Shown here: positions 15,469 to 23,570 of the stretch, piece after piece
Position numbering within the stretch: position 1 is the first letter of the stretch
Layout of the letters: every line of letters starts with the position of its first letter
Source: Mesorhizobium amorphae
GTDB taxonomy: Bacteria; Pseudomonadota; Alphaproteobacteria; Rhizobiales; Rhizobiaceae
Length of the DNA stretch: 31,660 nucleotides
Reading direction: 5' to 3'
NCBI GenBank assembly: GCA_003240775.1
Contig: QFNI01000045.1
Span: 1 to 31,660 of the forward strand
Program-made: the position numbers and the translations under genes
Notes under the pieces: model-generated
The model's input: only the letters and a program-made list of their open reading frames with translations
Database searches by the model: none
Told to the model about the DNA's origin: nothing

Positions 15469-16508
15469 GCCTCGTTTCGGTTCGAAACCTGTCGCACCGC
15501 TTCGGCGCCAACACGGTTCTCGACAATGTTTCGCTCGAGATCGCGCCCGGCAGCTACACGGTGCTGCTCGGACCTTCGGGCTCGGGCAAGACCACGCTGC
15601 TTTCGGCTATCGGCGGCTTCCTGCTGCCGAGCGAGGGGACGATCGCGATCAACGGCACGGACTGCACCCGCACTCCCCCGGTCAAGCGCCCGACCACGAC
15701 CGTGTTCCAGGATTACGCGCTGTTTCCCCACATGACCGTCGGCGCCAATGTCGGATTCGGTCTGCGCATGAGGGGTGTGAAGAGGCCTGCACGCGATGCG
15801 CGTGCACGCGAGGCCCTGGCGCTCGTGGGGCTGTCCGAAGCCTTCGAGCGCAAACCGCATCAGCTGTCGGGTGGCCAGCGCCAGCGCGTCGCTCTGGCCC
15901 GCGCGCTGGTGGTGGAGCCTGCCGTGCTGCTTCTCGACGAGCCGCTCGGCGCGCTCGACCTCAAGCTGCGCCGCCAGATGCAGGATGAACTCAAGCGCAT
16001 CCAGACGCGCATCCAGACGGCCTTCATCCATGTCACCCACGATCAGGAGGAGGCCTTGGCTCTCGCCGACACGCTTGTCGTGATGGGCGGCGGGCGGATC
16101 GAGGACCAGGGCACGCCCGAGCAGGTCTATGCGCGGCCCGCGAGCCGCTTCTCGGCCGGCTTCATGGGCGAGAGCACCATCATTCCCGGACGAGCCGTCG
16201 CTGCAGGGCTGGAAACGGCGCTCGGGCTTGTCTCCATCCAGCCTCCCCCGCCTCCCGAGATGCCGGCCTGGATCGTGCTTCGGCCCGAGCACATCCAGCT
16301 CTCGCCCATTCCAGGATCGGTCAATCTCGGCGAAGCCGTGATCGAAGAGGCGACCTTTCAAGGCAGCTTCAAACGCCTCGTCGCCCGCTCCCGCCTGGCA
16401 TCCGACATCGTGTTCGTTGTGCGCGCACCGGCGGAGCAGCCGGCCCGGCCCGGCGACATCCACACGCTGAGCTGCGATGCCCGGCACCTGACGCTTCTTT
16501 TGCGCTGA
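15465..16508 (+). CDS. ABC transporter ATP-binding protein, PotA-like
   Basis: A 347-residue ATPase that powers the Pot-like importer. Walker A is GPSGSGKT (near residue 36), the Q-loop is VFQDYALFPHMTV, the signature is LSGGQRQRVALARAL, Walker B is LLLDEPLGALD and the switch His is in HVTHDQEEAL. After residue 240 comes a TOBE-like regulatory domain, shown by WIVLRPEHIQL. The start overlaps the upstream permease stop as ATGA. It is the last gene of the operon; about 140 bases follow before the next transcription unit. Confidence 0.95.
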   Translation: MSLVSVRNLSHRFGANTVLDNVSLEIAPGSYTVLLGPSGSGKTTLLSAIGGFLLPSEGTIAINGTDCTRTPPVKRPTTTVFQDYALFPHMTVGANVGFGLRMRGVKRPARDARAREALALVGLSEAFERKPHQLSGGQRQRVALARALVVEPAVLLLDEPLGALDLKLRRQMQDELKRIQTRIQTAFIHVTHDQEEALALADTLVVMGGGRIEDQGTPEQVYARPASRFSAGFMGESTIIPGRAVAAGLETALGLVSIQPPPPPEMPAWIVLRPEHIQLSPIPGSVNLGEAVIEEATFQGSFKRLVARSRLASDIVFVVRAPAEQPARPGDIHTLSCDARHLTLLLR

Positions 16509-16553
16509 GTGTGTCGCCGGCAATCCGCTTGGCGCAGCTCTGGATATTCGTGA

Positions 16554-16584
16554 ACCAATAATCTCCAAGCGCGGCAATATTGGT
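16554..16584. promoter_or_regulatory. inverted repeat upstream of the NMT1-type operon
   Basis: Perfect 7-bp arms ACCAATA (16554-16560) and TATTGGT (16578-16584) flank a 17-base spacer, with centres 24 bases apart. The element is AT-rich against the GC-rich background and sits about 70 bases before the start at 16651, inside the only intergenic space available for that operon's promoter. It could be an activator or repressor site. No regulator gene is adjacent. Confidence 0.4.
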
Positions 16585-16650
16585 AAGGCGTTTCTGTCGG
16601 CCCCGGCCGATCGAAATTAGCTTCGGTCTTCTTCGTTACCGGAGCGAGCC

Positions 16651-17625
16651 ATGATGACGTTCACGAACTTCCGCAAGTTGCCGCCTCTGCTTTCCGGCAT
16701 TGCTGCGCCACTCCTGCTCTTCGCTCTCGCCGCCGGGGCTTCGGCCCAGGAGCGCGTGGTGTTCGGCACGCCAGGCGCGATCAGCGACAACTCCCTCGCG
16801 GTGAAGATCGCGATCGACAAGGGCTTCTACAAGGAAGCCGGGATCGATGCCGAGCTCGTCAACTTCAAGGGCGGTGCGCCGAGCATCCAGGCGCTGGTCG
16901 GCGGCGGCATCCAATATGCGATCGCAGCGCCCGAGCACGTGATCCGGCTGCGCACCCGCGGCGTGGACGCCGAAGTGGCGTTCGCACTGCAAGGCACGCA
17001 CACATATGCGCTGCTCGTGCCCGACGCCTCACCCGTCAAGAGCTTCGGCGATCTCAAGGGCAAGCGGGTCGGCATCACGTCCGCCGGCAGCCTGACCGAA
17101 AACCTGATCCGGCTCGAAGCCCATGCCGACGGCCTTTCGGTCGGCCAGGACATCGAGGTGCTCGGGGCGGGCGTGGGTGCTGCGCAGAAGGCTGCGCTCG
17201 ACACCGGCCGCATCGATGCCGGCATGTTCGGCAACATCGATGCGATCCGCTTCACCGGGCAAGGCTATCGCGTCGTCCATGACTGGCGGAAGCAGGAGGT
17301 GCCCGGCCTCGCTCTGCTTGCGCTCGACTCCTACGTGAAGGACAACCCGAGGATCGCCCAGGGCGTGGTCGCGGCGACGCTCAAGGCGCAGAAGCTCGTG
17401 ATCGAGAACCGCGCGGAAACGGTTGCCGCGCTGAAGGAACTCTATCCCGACCTTTCCGACGAGGTGGCCGGCCAGGTGGCCGAAGGGCTGTCGCGCTCGC
17501 TGTCCGCCACGGGTCGCTTCAGCGACGCCTCCTATGAGCGCCTCCAGAAGGATCTGGCGATCATCGATCCCGATCTGGCCACGGTGGACTACGCCACCGC
17601 CAATCCCGGCACCTACCTGCCCTGA
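16651..17625 (+). CDS. ABC transporter substrate-binding protein, NMT1/SsuA-like
   Basis: A 324-residue periplasmic protein of the nitrate/sulfonate/taurine-binding group. The signal peptide ends ALAAGASAQ, cleaved before ERVVFGTPG. The body shows VKIAIDKGFYKEAGIDAELVNFKGG, ALVGGGIQYAIAAPEHVIR and DLKGKRVGITSAGSLTENLIR, all typical of the family. The start ATG has GGAG seven bases upstream; a second ATG follows immediately. It leads an operon with a monooxygenase, a rhodanese, a permease and an ATPase, so it probably captures an organosulfur or similar anion for import. Confidence 0.92.
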   Translation: MMTFTNFRKLPPLLSGIAAPLLLFALAAGASAQERVVFGTPGAISDNSLAVKIAIDKGFYKEAGIDAELVNFKGGAPSIQALVGGGIQYAIAAPEHVIRLRTRGVDAEVAFALQGTHTYALLVPDASPVKSFGDLKGKRVGITSAGSLTENLIRLEAHADGLSVGQDIEVLGAGVGAAQKAALDTGRIDAGMFGNIDAIRFTGQGYRVVHDWRKQEVPGLALLALDSYVKDNPRIAQGVVAATLKAQKLVIENRAETVAALKELYPDLSDEVAGQVAEGLSRSLSATGRFSDASYERLQKDLAIIDPDLATVDYATANPGTYLP

Positions 17626-17653
17626 CAGCCTCGCTGGAAATGGAGATCATGCC

Positions 17654-19066
17654 ATGACTGCGGAACGCAGGCATCTGCGGCTGGGCTTCTCGATCTGGGC
17701 CACCGGCTTCCATCCAGCCGGCTGGCGCCTGCCCGAGGGCCGCGCCGACAGCACGTTCGATCCCGTCTTCCTGCGCGACATGGCGCTGCTGGCCGAAAAG
17801 GGGAAGCTCGACTTCTTCTTCATCGGCGACCGCGTGGTGGGCCTGCCCGAGACGCAGGCGCTTCACCCCAACCTCGTGACGCGCCCCGAGGCTCTGACGC
17901 TGGCCGCCTGGGTTTCGGCCGTGACGAGCCGCATCGGCGTGGTGACCACCGTCAACACCACCTATTCGGACCCCTTCAACGTGGCGCGCGCGACCGCCAC
18001 CATCGATCACCTGAGCGGCGGGCGGCTCGCACTCAACATCGTCACCGGACGCGACCCCGAAGCAGCCCTCAACTTCGGCCGTTCCGAGCATTGGGGCACG
18101 GACCACCGCTTCGACAACGCCCATGAATTCGTGGAGATCGTGAAAGGTCTCTGGGACAGCTGGGAAGACGGCGCACTCGTCGGCGACAAGGCGAGCGGAT
18201 TGTTCGTGGATGCCGGAAAGGTCCATCGCCTCAATTACGAGGGCGAGCATTTCCAGGTCGCGGGCCCGCTCAACATCGAGCGCCCGCCGCAGGGCCAGAT
18301 CCCACTTCTGACGGCGGGCGCATCCGAGCGCTCCAAGGATTTCGGCGCGGAATTCGCCGATGTGCGCTTCGGCACGGCGCTCCACATCGACGCGGCCAAG
18401 GCCTACTACGCCGACATCAAGGGAAGGCTCGCCAAGTTCGGCCGCGAGCCCGACAGCCAGGCCCTGGTCAGCGGCATCGCGGTCTATGTCGGGCGCACGC
18501 AAGCCGACGCGCACGCCAAATATCGCGAGATCCAGAACCTGTCGGTCACCGAGAACAATCTCGGCCCCTTGGGCGCGGCGCTGGGGCTCGACCTTGCGGG
18601 CGTGAGCCAGGAAACGCCGCTCGACGAGATCGAGGCGCGGCTCGGCCAGCCGTCCGAGGGTGCCGCCCGCATTCTCGACCAGGCCAAGAAGAGCTTCGGC
18701 ACCGACAGGCTGCGCCTGCGCGAGCTTTACCTCTATTTCCGGCGCTCGGGCGGCGGGGCGGAGATCGTAGGCGACGCCAAGACCATCGCCGATGTGTTCG
18801 AGGAATGGTTCACCGAGCGCGCCACCGACGGCTTCATCCTGTTTCCGCCCTACCTGCCGGGCACGGCGGAACTCTTCGTGGAATTGGTGGTGCCCGAGCT
18901 TCAGCGCCGGGGGCTGCTGCGCGCGGAATACGAGGAGCGCACCTTCCGCGGCCTGTTCGGTCTTCCGAAGCCCGCCAACGCGCTCGCGCAAAGAGCTGGG
19001 CGCGCTGCGAAGCGGGAGGCCCCTGCACTGCAAGCCGTTCCCGCCCGCGCGGCGGGTGTGGCCTGA
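17654..19066 (+). CDS. FMN-dependent (LLM-class) monooxygenase, NtaA/SnaA/DszA-like
   Basis: A 470-residue luciferase-like flavin monooxygenase. It uses FMNH2 and O2 to cleave C-S or C-N bonds in imported compounds. Length and motifs suit the NtaA/DszA branch: LAEKGKLDFFFIGDRVVG, the TVNTTYSDPFNVARATATIDHLSGGRLALNIVTGRDPEAALNFG core, QIPLLTAGASERSKDF and ATDGFILFPPYLPG. The start at 17654 follows GGAG at 9 bases. The gene needs a flavin reductase in trans; none is in this operon. Being next to a rhodanese and an SsuA-like transporter suggests a sulfonate, thioether or thio-compound substrate, though this is inference. Confidence 0.92.
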   Translation: MTAERRHLRLGFSIWATGFHPAGWRLPEGRADSTFDPVFLRDMALLAEKGKLDFFFIGDRVVGLPETQALHPNLVTRPEALTLAAWVSAVTSRIGVVTTVNTTYSDPFNVARATATIDHLSGGRLALNIVTGRDPEAALNFGRSEHWGTDHRFDNAHEFVEIVKGLWDSWEDGALVGDKASGLFVDAGKVHRLNYEGEHFQVAGPLNIERPPQGQIPLLTAGASERSKDFGAEFADVRFGTALHIDAAKAYYADIKGRLAKFGREPDSQALVSGIAVYVGRTQADAHAKYREIQNLSVTENNLGPLGAALGLDLAGVSQETPLDEIEARLGQPSEGAARILDQAKKSFGTDRLRLRELYLYFRRSGGGAEIVGDAKTIADVFEEWFTERATDGFILFPPYLPGTAELFVELVVPELQRRGLLRAEYEERTFRGLFGLPKPANALAQRAGRAAKREAPALQAVPARAAGVA

Positions 19067-19077
19067 GGAGGCGTGCG

Positions 19078-19905
19078 ATGTCCGACAACCTTGACCGCGC
19101 GAGCATTCTCGTCACGCCAGACGCCCTGCGATCCGAGATCGAAAAGGAAAGCATCGTCCTGCTCGACATCCGCTTCCGCGACGATGCCGCATATGATCCG
19201 CGCTCGGCCTACCTTGCCGGCCATCTGCCGAATGCCGTGGCGGTCGATTTCCGCCATGAGCTGACCGGCCGGCCCGAGGGGCTCGGCGGCAAGCGCCCCT
19301 TGCCGCCGATCGAGCGCCTCCAGCACGACGCGCGCCGCTGGGGCATCGGCAGGGATGCCCGCGTGGTGCTCTACGACGACAACCGCAACCGCCAGGCCGC
19401 GCGCGGCTGGTGGACGCTGCGCTGGGCAGGCGTCGCCGACGTGCGTCTGCTCGATGGCGGCCTGGATGCCTGGAAGGCTTCGGGCAACGCACTGGAAACG
19501 GCGGTGCCCCTGCCCACCCGCGGCGATGTCGAGCTTTCGCCCGGTGGGCTGCCGCAGTTCGACGCGGACGGGGCGGAAGCCTTCACACGCGACGGCTTCT
19601 TGATCGACGCGCGCGATGCAGCGGCGTTCGCGGCGGGCCACATACCCGGCGCCCTCAACATCCCCACCTCCGGCAACATCGACCCCGCGGCCGGCACTTA
19701 TCTGGACGGCGAGACCTTGCGCGCCCGTTTCGCCGCGCATGGCATCGACGGCACGAAGCCTGTTGGCGTTTATTGCGGCGGCGGGGTCGCAGCCTCCCAC
19801 CAGATCGCAGCCCTCGCCTCGGTCGGCATCGCGGCGAGCCTGTTTCCGGGCTCGTGGTCGGCCTGGAGCGCGGACCCTGCCCGGCCGCGGGAGACCGGCG
19901 CGTGA
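19078..19905 (+). CDS. two-domain rhodanese-type sulfurtransferase
   Basis: A 275-residue tandem rhodanese. The first domain (about residues 10-125) is inactive-type. The second (about 150-270) carries the catalytic loop GVYCGGGVAASHQ with the sulfur-accepting Cys. The loop CGGGVAA is closer to the mercaptopyruvate sulfurtransferase pattern than to the CRKGVT of thiosulfate rhodanese. The start has GAGGAG upstream, and the stop overlaps the permease start as GTGA. Placement between a flavin monooxygenase and an SsuC-like permease suggests it takes sulfite, sulfide or thiosulfate-type sulfur released from the imported compound. Confidence 0.92.
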   Translation: MSDNLDRASILVTPDALRSEIEKESIVLLDIRFRDDAAYDPRSAYLAGHLPNAVAVDFRHELTGRPEGLGGKRPLPPIERLQHDARRWGIGRDARVVLYDDNRNRQAARGWWTLRWAGVADVRLLDGGLDAWKASGNALETAVPLPTRGDVELSPGGLPQFDADGAEAFTRDGFLIDARDAAAFAAGHIPGALNIPTSGNIDPAAGTYLDGETLRARFAAHGIDGTKPVGVYCGGGVAASHQIAALASVGIAASLFPGSWSAWSADPARPRETGA

Positions 19906-20702
19906 CCAGTGTCGCACACGGCACATCGCCTGCACTCGCATCCGCGACGCGCCATTCGCTCAGGCTCGTGCGCGACCGCATCCTGGTCTTTGTGGCGATC
20001 CTGGCGGTCTGGGAGGGTGCCGGCCATCTCGGCGTGAGCGAGATCTGGATCTCCAGTCCCTCCGCCGTGGCCGAGCGGCTGTGGACGATGGCGCTCGACG
20101 GAGAGCTCTTCTTGCACATGCAGCGGACCTTGACGGAGGCAGCCCTTGGGCTGGCGCTCGCTTTCGCGGTGGGCGTGCCGATCGGCATCGCCATGGCGCG
20201 CTACAAATATGCCAACGAGGTGGCGGAGCCCTTCATCATGGCGCTCTACAGCCTGCCGCGCGTGGCCTTGGCACCGCTTTTCATCATCTGGTTCGGCATC
20301 GACCTGTTCTCCAAGGTCATGATGGCCTTCTCCACCGTGATCTTCATCTTCATGCTCAACATCCACGAGGGCCTGAAGACCATCGACCGCGATCTGGTGG
20401 ATCTCTTCCGCACCATGCGCGCGCCGCGCGGGGTGATGCTACGCAAGGTGATCCTGCCCTGGCTTGCGCCCTGGGTGATCGCCTCGCTGCGCATCGGCAT
20501 CGGCTTGTCGCTGATCGGCGCCGTGGTGGCCGAGCTGATCGGGTCGAGTGCCGGGCTCGGCTGGTACATCGAGAATTCGGCGGGCCGCCTCGACACCACC
20601 GGCGTTTTCGCGGGCCTCGTCTCGCTCACCGTGATCGCGGGGGCGGGCAACATCCTGGTCGCGCGGCTCGAAAAGAAAATCAGCGGATGGAGAACGGCGT
20701 GA
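19902..20702 (+). CDS. ABC transporter permease, SsuC/TauC-like
   Basis: A 266-residue inner-membrane permease with about six helices. Family marks are ISSPSAVAERLW, ALYSLPRVALAPLFIIWFGIDLFSKV and the EAA loop around LFRTMRAPRGVMLRKVILPWLAPWV. The GTG start at 19902 overlaps the rhodanese stop as GTGA, giving translational coupling. It is the membrane partner of the binding protein at 16651 and of the ATPase that follows. Confidence 0.93.
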   Translation: MTSVAHGTSPALASATRHSLRLVRDRILVFVAILAVWEGAGHLGVSEIWISSPSAVAERLWTMALDGELFLHMQRTLTEAALGLALAFAVGVPIGIAMARYKYANEVAEPFIMALYSLPRVALAPLFIIWFGIDLFSKVMMAFSTVIFIFMLNIHEGLKTIDRDLVDLFRTMRAPRGVMLRKVILPWLAPWVIASLRIGIGLSLIGAVVAELIGSSAGLGWYIENSAGRLDTTGVFAGLVSLTVIAGAGNILVARLEKKISGWRTA

Positions 20703-21508
20703 ACGCCCTCGACCGCAAGCTCCATGCGTTCGCTGCCGCAAGCGAGCCGAAGATCAGCCTCGAAGGCGTGGACGTCGCCTATCCCACGCCCGATGGCGGC
20801 ACGATTCCCGTCGTCTCCGAAGCGAGCTTCACGGTCGGCGCGGGCGAGTTCGTTTCGATCGTCGGACCTTCGGGCTGCGGCAAGTCCACGCTTCTGCGCG
20901 TCCTGTCGGGCCTGCTCGCCCATCAAGGCGGCACGGTGCGGATCGACGGCCGGAGCCTGGCCGAGAACCGCGAGCGCGTCGGCTTCATGTTCCAACGCGA
21001 CACGCTCCTGCCCTGGGCGAGCGTGGCCGACAACATCCGCATCGGCGCCGAACTCGCGGGGATTCCGTTGAACCGACGAGACGGCCGCGTTTCCGAGCTG
21101 ATAGGCTTCCTGCGCCTGACCGGCTTCGAGAAGCACCGTCCCCATCAGCTGTCGGGCGGCATGCGCCAGCGCGTGGCACTGGGCCGCCTGCTCGCCTTCG
21201 AGCCTCACATCTACCTTCTCGACGAGCCTTTCGGTGCGCTCGACGCGCAGACCAAGATCGCCATGGGCCGCGAGCTCCTGCGCGTCTGGGGCGAACACAA
21301 GCGCGCGGTGATCTTCGTCACCCACGACATCGAGGAGGCAGTCACACTGTCCGACCGCGTGCTGGTGATGTCGTCCCGCCCCGGCCGCATCCTCCGCGAC
21401 ATCGCGATCGACCTCCCGCGCCCGCGCGACCCCAAGCTTCTGCGCAAGGACAGCCGCTTCATCGATCTGGTCGATGCCGTCTGGTCGGAACTCGACATCA
21501 TGCGCTGA
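20699..21508 (+). CDS. ABC transporter ATP-binding protein, SsuB/TauB-like
   Basis: An ATPase of about 269 residues that energises the NMT1-type importer. Walker A is GPSGCGKST, the Q-loop is MFQRDTLLPWASV, the signature is LSGGMRQRVALGRLL, Walker B is YLLDEPFGALD and the switch His is in FVTHDIEEAV. I prefer the GTG at 20699, which overlaps the permease stop as GTGA and has GGAGA six bases upstream. The in-frame ATG at 20687 would add four residues (MENG). It is the last gene of the operon. Confidence 0.93.
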   Translation: MNALDRKLHAFAAASEPKISLEGVDVAYPTPDGGTIPVVSEASFTVGAGEFVSIVGPSGCGKSTLLRVLSGLLAHQGGTVRIDGRSLAENRERVGFMFQRDTLLPWASVADNIRIGAELAGIPLNRRDGRVSELIGFLRLTGFEKHRPHQLSGGMRQRVALGRLLAFEPHIYLLDEPFGALDAQTKIAMGRELLRVWGEHKRAVIFVTHDIEEAVTLSDRVLVMSSRPGRILRDIAIDLPRPRDPKLLRKDSRFIDLVDAVWSELDIMR

Positions 21509-21671
21509 GCCTTGGGACCGGTGCGGGTGCGGAGGAGCCGAGTGGATGGCGTGACGCAAGACCTTTCCGGCACGGAGATCTGACGCAGCCATCGTCCCCA
21601 TGCCCGATCCTCGAAGCACGAGTGGAAGCGCAAGAAGGTGCCGGGGATGGAGCGGTTGCCCTGTCACCCGA

Positions 21672-22445
21672 TCAGCGGCGGGTCGCCTTTCGGGCCTCCT
21701 CATCCCAGGCGATCGCATCCGCCCCGGCGGGAACGATGGTCGGGCAGTCGGGATCGGTGGCTGCTCGGAAAACGGCTTCGGCCACGTCCCCTGCCGTTGT
21801 CACAGGGCCGCCTGCAGCCTGCTGCATGGCTGCGATCGTCTTTTGGGCGAAGTTGGCATAGGCGTCGGGAAAGCCGCCATGCGCTGCAATCTGCGCGCGG
21901 GCGCTGCTGCCGAAGCTGGTGGTGGGTGCGGACCCCGGCAGAACCGCTCGGACCCGGATGCCGAACGCCGCAAATTCCAGCGCCGCAGCTTCGGTCAAAG
22001 CGTTCACGGCGGCCTTGCTGGCGCGGTAGACCGACAGAAGCGGCAGCGCCTTCATGGTGACGGACGAGCTGACATTGACGATCACGCCGGACTGCTGCTC
22101 GCGCATTCCGGGCAGCACCGCCTGCATGAGAGCGATCGTGCCGAATGTGTTCGTCTCAAAGATCCGCCGCACCATCTCCATCGGCGTGCCTTCGACCGCG
22201 TTCAGCCATCCGATGCCGGCATTGTTGACGAGCACGTCGATCGGGCCTGCTTCGGCAACTGCGGTTGCGATGCTTTCGGCATCTGTCACGTCGAGCGCCA
22301 GCACGCGGAGCCGCTCCGACGGAGGCAGCGTGCTGGCCGACGGATCGCGCATCGTGGCGATCACATTCCACCCTTCGGCCAGGAAACGGGAAGCGATCTC
22401 GCGGCCGAAGCCGGTGGAAGTGCCGGTGATCAGAACGGTTTGCAT
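21672..22445 (-). CDS. short-chain dehydrogenase/reductase (SDR)
   Basis: A 257-residue classical SDR, probably an NAD(P)-dependent carbonyl or alcohol oxidoreductase in the cytosol. The cofactor motif is TGTSTGFG (residues about 8-15), the structural motif is NNAG, the catalytic Ser is in NVSSS and the catalytic Tyr-Lys is in YRASK. It is therefore complete, unlike the two SDRs further right. It is divergent from an AraC-type regulator; this SDR/cupin-AraC pairing is common and suggests the regulator controls it. Substrate unknown. Confidence 0.93.
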   Translation of the reverse strand: MQTVLITGTSTGFGREIASRFLAEGWNVIATMRDPSASTLPPSERLRVLALDVTDAESIATAVAEAGPIDVLVNNAGIGWLNAVEGTPMEMVRRIFETNTFGTIALMQAVLPGMREQQSGVIVNVSSSVTMKALPLLSVYRASKAAVNALTEAAALEFAAFGIRVRAVLPGSAPTTSFGSSARAQIAAHGGFPDAYANFAQKTIAAMQQAAGGPVTTAGDVAEAVFRAATDPDCPTIVPAGADAIAWDEEARKATRR

Positions 22446-22493
22446 GAGTGTCGCGCTTTCTCGATGATCGGAACCACGAGGTATGCCGCGGGA

Positions 22494-22522
22494 GCCGGAC
22501 GTGCTACGGTCGAACGTCCGGC
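22494..22522. promoter_or_regulatory. perfect 9-bp-arm dyad between SDR and AraC genes
   Basis: Arms GCCGGACGT (22494-22502) and ACGTCCGGC (22514-22522) are exact inverted copies with an 11-base spacer; their centres are about 20 bases apart, close to two helical turns. The dyad lies in the roughly 100-base space between the divergent starts. It is a good candidate operator for the AraC-type regulator or another dimeric protein. Confidence 0.55.
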
Positions 22523-22543
22523 AATCGTTTGAGATGGTCTTCT

Positions 22544-23458
22544 TTGGCCGATCCGCTCACCGAGGTGATCGGGCTGCTCGAGCCCAAGGCCTCTTTCTCG
22601 AAGCTCGTCACGGCCAAAGGCCGCTGGGCCGTGTGTCCGCCTGGCAAGGAGCCCTTCTATGCCGTGCTGCTCGAGGGCGAACTCACTTTAAAGGTCGGTG
22701 AGCGTCCTCCCGAGCGGATCGGCAGGGGCGATTTCATGCTGATCCCCGCCGGCGACGACTTCACCGTCGCAAGCCTCGAAGCGCCGCCGGCCGGGCGGAT
22801 CATGGAGCCGGTCGAGGTCGGGCCTGGCGTCTTTCATCTGGGCGAACCGGGTGTGCCCGACACGCGCATGCTTGTCGGCTACTGCACGTTCGGCACGGAC
22901 GACGCGAGCCTTCTCGTCTCGCTTCTTCCCGGTCTTGTCGTGGTTCGCGACGATCGGCGGTTGACGGCGCTCGTCGAGCTTCTGAGCGAGGAGGCCCGCA
23001 CGAGCCGCCCCGGCCGTGAGGTGGTGCTGGCGCGCCTCTTGGAAGTCTTGCTGATCGAGGCGTTTCGCTCCACGGCGGGGCCGCAGGCAGCGCCTGGCCT
23101 CTTGCGCGGGTTGCTCGATGCGCGCCTCGCGAGCGCGTTGCGCCGCATCCACGAAGACCCGGCGCGGCCATGGACGATCAGGGACCTGGCAAGGGAAGCG
23201 TCCCTGTCGCGCTCCGCCTTCTTCGAACGCTTCCGCCGCGCGGTGGGTGTGGCCCCCATGGAGTATCTCGCGGGCTGGCGCATGGCTCTCGCCAAGAACA
23301 TCCTGCGCTCGGACGATGCGAGCCTGGGCCAAGTGGCCCGCCGCGTCGGCTACAGCTCGCAAAGCACCTTCAGTGTCGCCTTCACACGCCATGTCGGCAC
23401 CCCGCCGACCACCTATGCGCGTGGATTTGGAAGAGCGAAGTCCGGCGTCGTCGAGTGA
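22544..23458 (+). CDS. AraC-family transcriptional regulator with N-terminal cupin domain
   Basis: A 304-residue regulator. The N-terminal half is a cupin (LEPKASFSKLVTAKGRWAVCPPGKEPFYAVLLEGELTL, then RGDFMLIPAGDDF), as in the cupin_6 AraC group. The last 100 residues hold the double helix-turn-helix, with DLAREASLSRSAFFERFRRAVGVAPMEYLAGWRMALAKNIL and LGQVARRVGYSSQSTFSVAFTRHVGTPP. The TTG at 22544 is chosen because it starts right at the family N terminus (ADPLTEVIGLL); the longer frame would run back across the divergent promoter region. It probably controls the divergent SDR gene. Confidence 0.9.
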   Translation: MADPLTEVIGLLEPKASFSKLVTAKGRWAVCPPGKEPFYAVLLEGELTLKVGERPPERIGRGDFMLIPAGDDFTVASLEAPPAGRIMEPVEVGPGVFHLGEPGVPDTRMLVGYCTFGTDDASLLVSLLPGLVVVRDDRRLTALVELLSEEARTSRPGREVVLARLLEVLLIEAFRSTAGPQAAPGLLRGLLDARLASALRRIHEDPARPWTIRDLAREASLSRSAFFERFRRAVGVAPMEYLAGWRMALAKNILRSDDASLGQVARRVGYSSQSTFSVAFTRHVGTPPTTYARGFGRAKSGVVE

Positions 23459-23509
23459 CGGCTCAAGGCACAGCTTCGGGCGAGGTGACCCGCATCCCCC
23501 CGATCGAAC

Positions 23510-23570
23510 CATTGATATGCTCATCCGTATAATATAATGCTATTATAATAATTCAGCTTCGGAGGATGGC
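23510..23570 (+). promoter_or_regulatory. AT-rich promoter island of the E1-fusion operon
   Basis: A run at about 23527-23556 is almost pure A/T in an otherwise GC-rich window. It holds two overlapping TATAAT boxes (23528-23533, 23533-23538), the 10-bp palindrome TATTATAATA (23541-23550) and an inverted repeat TATAATA...TATTATA. TTGATA at 23512-23517 could be a -35 box, though its spacing to the second TATAAT is a short 15 bases. A strong GGAGGA ribosome site (23561-23566) follows, ahead of ATG 23571. It is likely a regulated promoter. Confidence 0.6.

Noticed and set aside
21211..21633. Minus-strand frame considered as a possible transposase remnant
   Set aside because: It is mostly antisense to the SsuB-like ATPase and shows no transposase motif such as DDE spacing or a helix-turn-helix.
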